Below are positions 33,790 through 33,860 of a DNA stretch of 33,860 nucleotides, one piece after another. Each line of letters opens with the position of its first letter. Position 1 is the first letter of the stretch. The DNA is from an uncultured Methanofollis sp. (GTDB lineage Archaea > Halobacteriota > Methanomicrobia > Methanomicrobiales > Methanofollaceae): assembly GCF_937919355.1 (NCBI RefSeq), contig NZ_CALFSA010000112.1, positions 1-33,860 on the forward strand, in the 5' to 3' direction. The notes under the pieces were generated by a model. The model saw nothing but the letters and a program-made list of their open reading frames with translations. It ran no database searches and was not told where the DNA came from. Position numbers and translations under genes: made by a program.

Positions 33790-33860
33790 TCACTCTACCC
33801 TGTCAGTCGTTGCGACACTGTTTGGGCCGAAATGTTCGAGCCGTTCACGCGCCTCCTCGC
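33790..33860 (-). CDS. Fragment resembling the P-type ATPase N-terminal domain (continues beyond window)
   Basis: In the frame beginning at 33858 the minus strand encodes EEARERLEHFGPNSVATTDR, then VE and a TGA stop at 33790-33792. The EEAxxRLxxxGPN pattern is the hallmark of the N-terminal domain of cation-transporting P-type ATPases, yet the frame stops about where the first membrane region would approach. It is either a truncated gene remnant or a short stand-alone domain protein, and the rest lies outside the window. The call rests on one short motif. Confidence 0.4.
   Translation of the reverse strand, partial: EEARERLEHFGPNSVATTDRVE

Noticed and set aside
33781..33860. A plus-strand ATG frame open to the right edge
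   Set aside because: It opposes dedA's start and the P-type-ATPase-like motif on the other strand, and its translation shows no recognisable feature.

Overview
The window looks like chromosome from a mesophilic methanogenic archaeon of the order Methanomicrobiales (Methanofollis or Methanoculleus type). The evidence is archaeal/eukaryal-type translation genes (ribosomal protein S6e, aIF5B), a TrmB regulator, PKD-domain surface protein, a small methanogen-type sulfite-reductase-like Fe-S protein, PAS-rich sensor proteins typical of this order, a DUF2240-like protein, A/T-rich box A promoters with frequent short or absent leaders, and high G+C coding sequence. The genus is inference.

Layout. 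1-1335: end of a PKD surface protein and a coupled pair ending in a DUF2240-type protein. 1342-3625 (minus): rps6e and infB. 3907-3979: tRNA-His(GTG). 4229-6981 (minus): RND/MMPL exporter and a small cytosolic protein, divergent from a TrmB regulator (7222-7962) that probably controls them. 8081-8758: sulfite-reductase-like protein. 8816-11364: a signalling cassette made of a winged-helix/FHA fusion, a membrane Ser/Thr kinase with receptor-like topology and a small secreted Cys-rich protein, with nested palindromes between the last two. 11376-16034: an HTH-triple-PAS regulator divergent from an acetyl-CoA synthetase/OFA-type transporter operon. 16045-19650: a 1201-residue membrane TPR protein of clearly lower G+C. 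19821-21242: aldehyde dehydrogenase. 21253-23349 (minus): a PAS histidine kinase behind a decayed, frameshifted receiver domain. 23689-27420: small acidic protein, HIT protein, lipoprotein, Fe-S aldo/keto reductase with an iron-sulfur flavoprotein, and a zinc-finger membrane microprotein. 27691-30963: class II ribonucleotide reductase interrupted by an intein exactly in front of the catalytic thiyl-radical cysteine. 31031-33858: small unknown protein, TrkH, DedA and a fragment resembling the N-terminus of a P-type ATPase at the right edge.

How it fits together. Acs plus the OFA transporter fit carboxylate uptake and activation for biosynthesis, probably under the divergent PAS regulator. The TrmB/RND block looks like a regulated export system. 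The most interesting candidate system is the wHTH-FHA/receptor-like kinase/Cys-rich secreted protein cassette: a phosphothreonine-reading transcription factor beside a transmembrane kinase suggests a direct kinase-to-promoter signalling route that does not use a His-Asp phosphorelay. This is inferred from domain content and gene order only.
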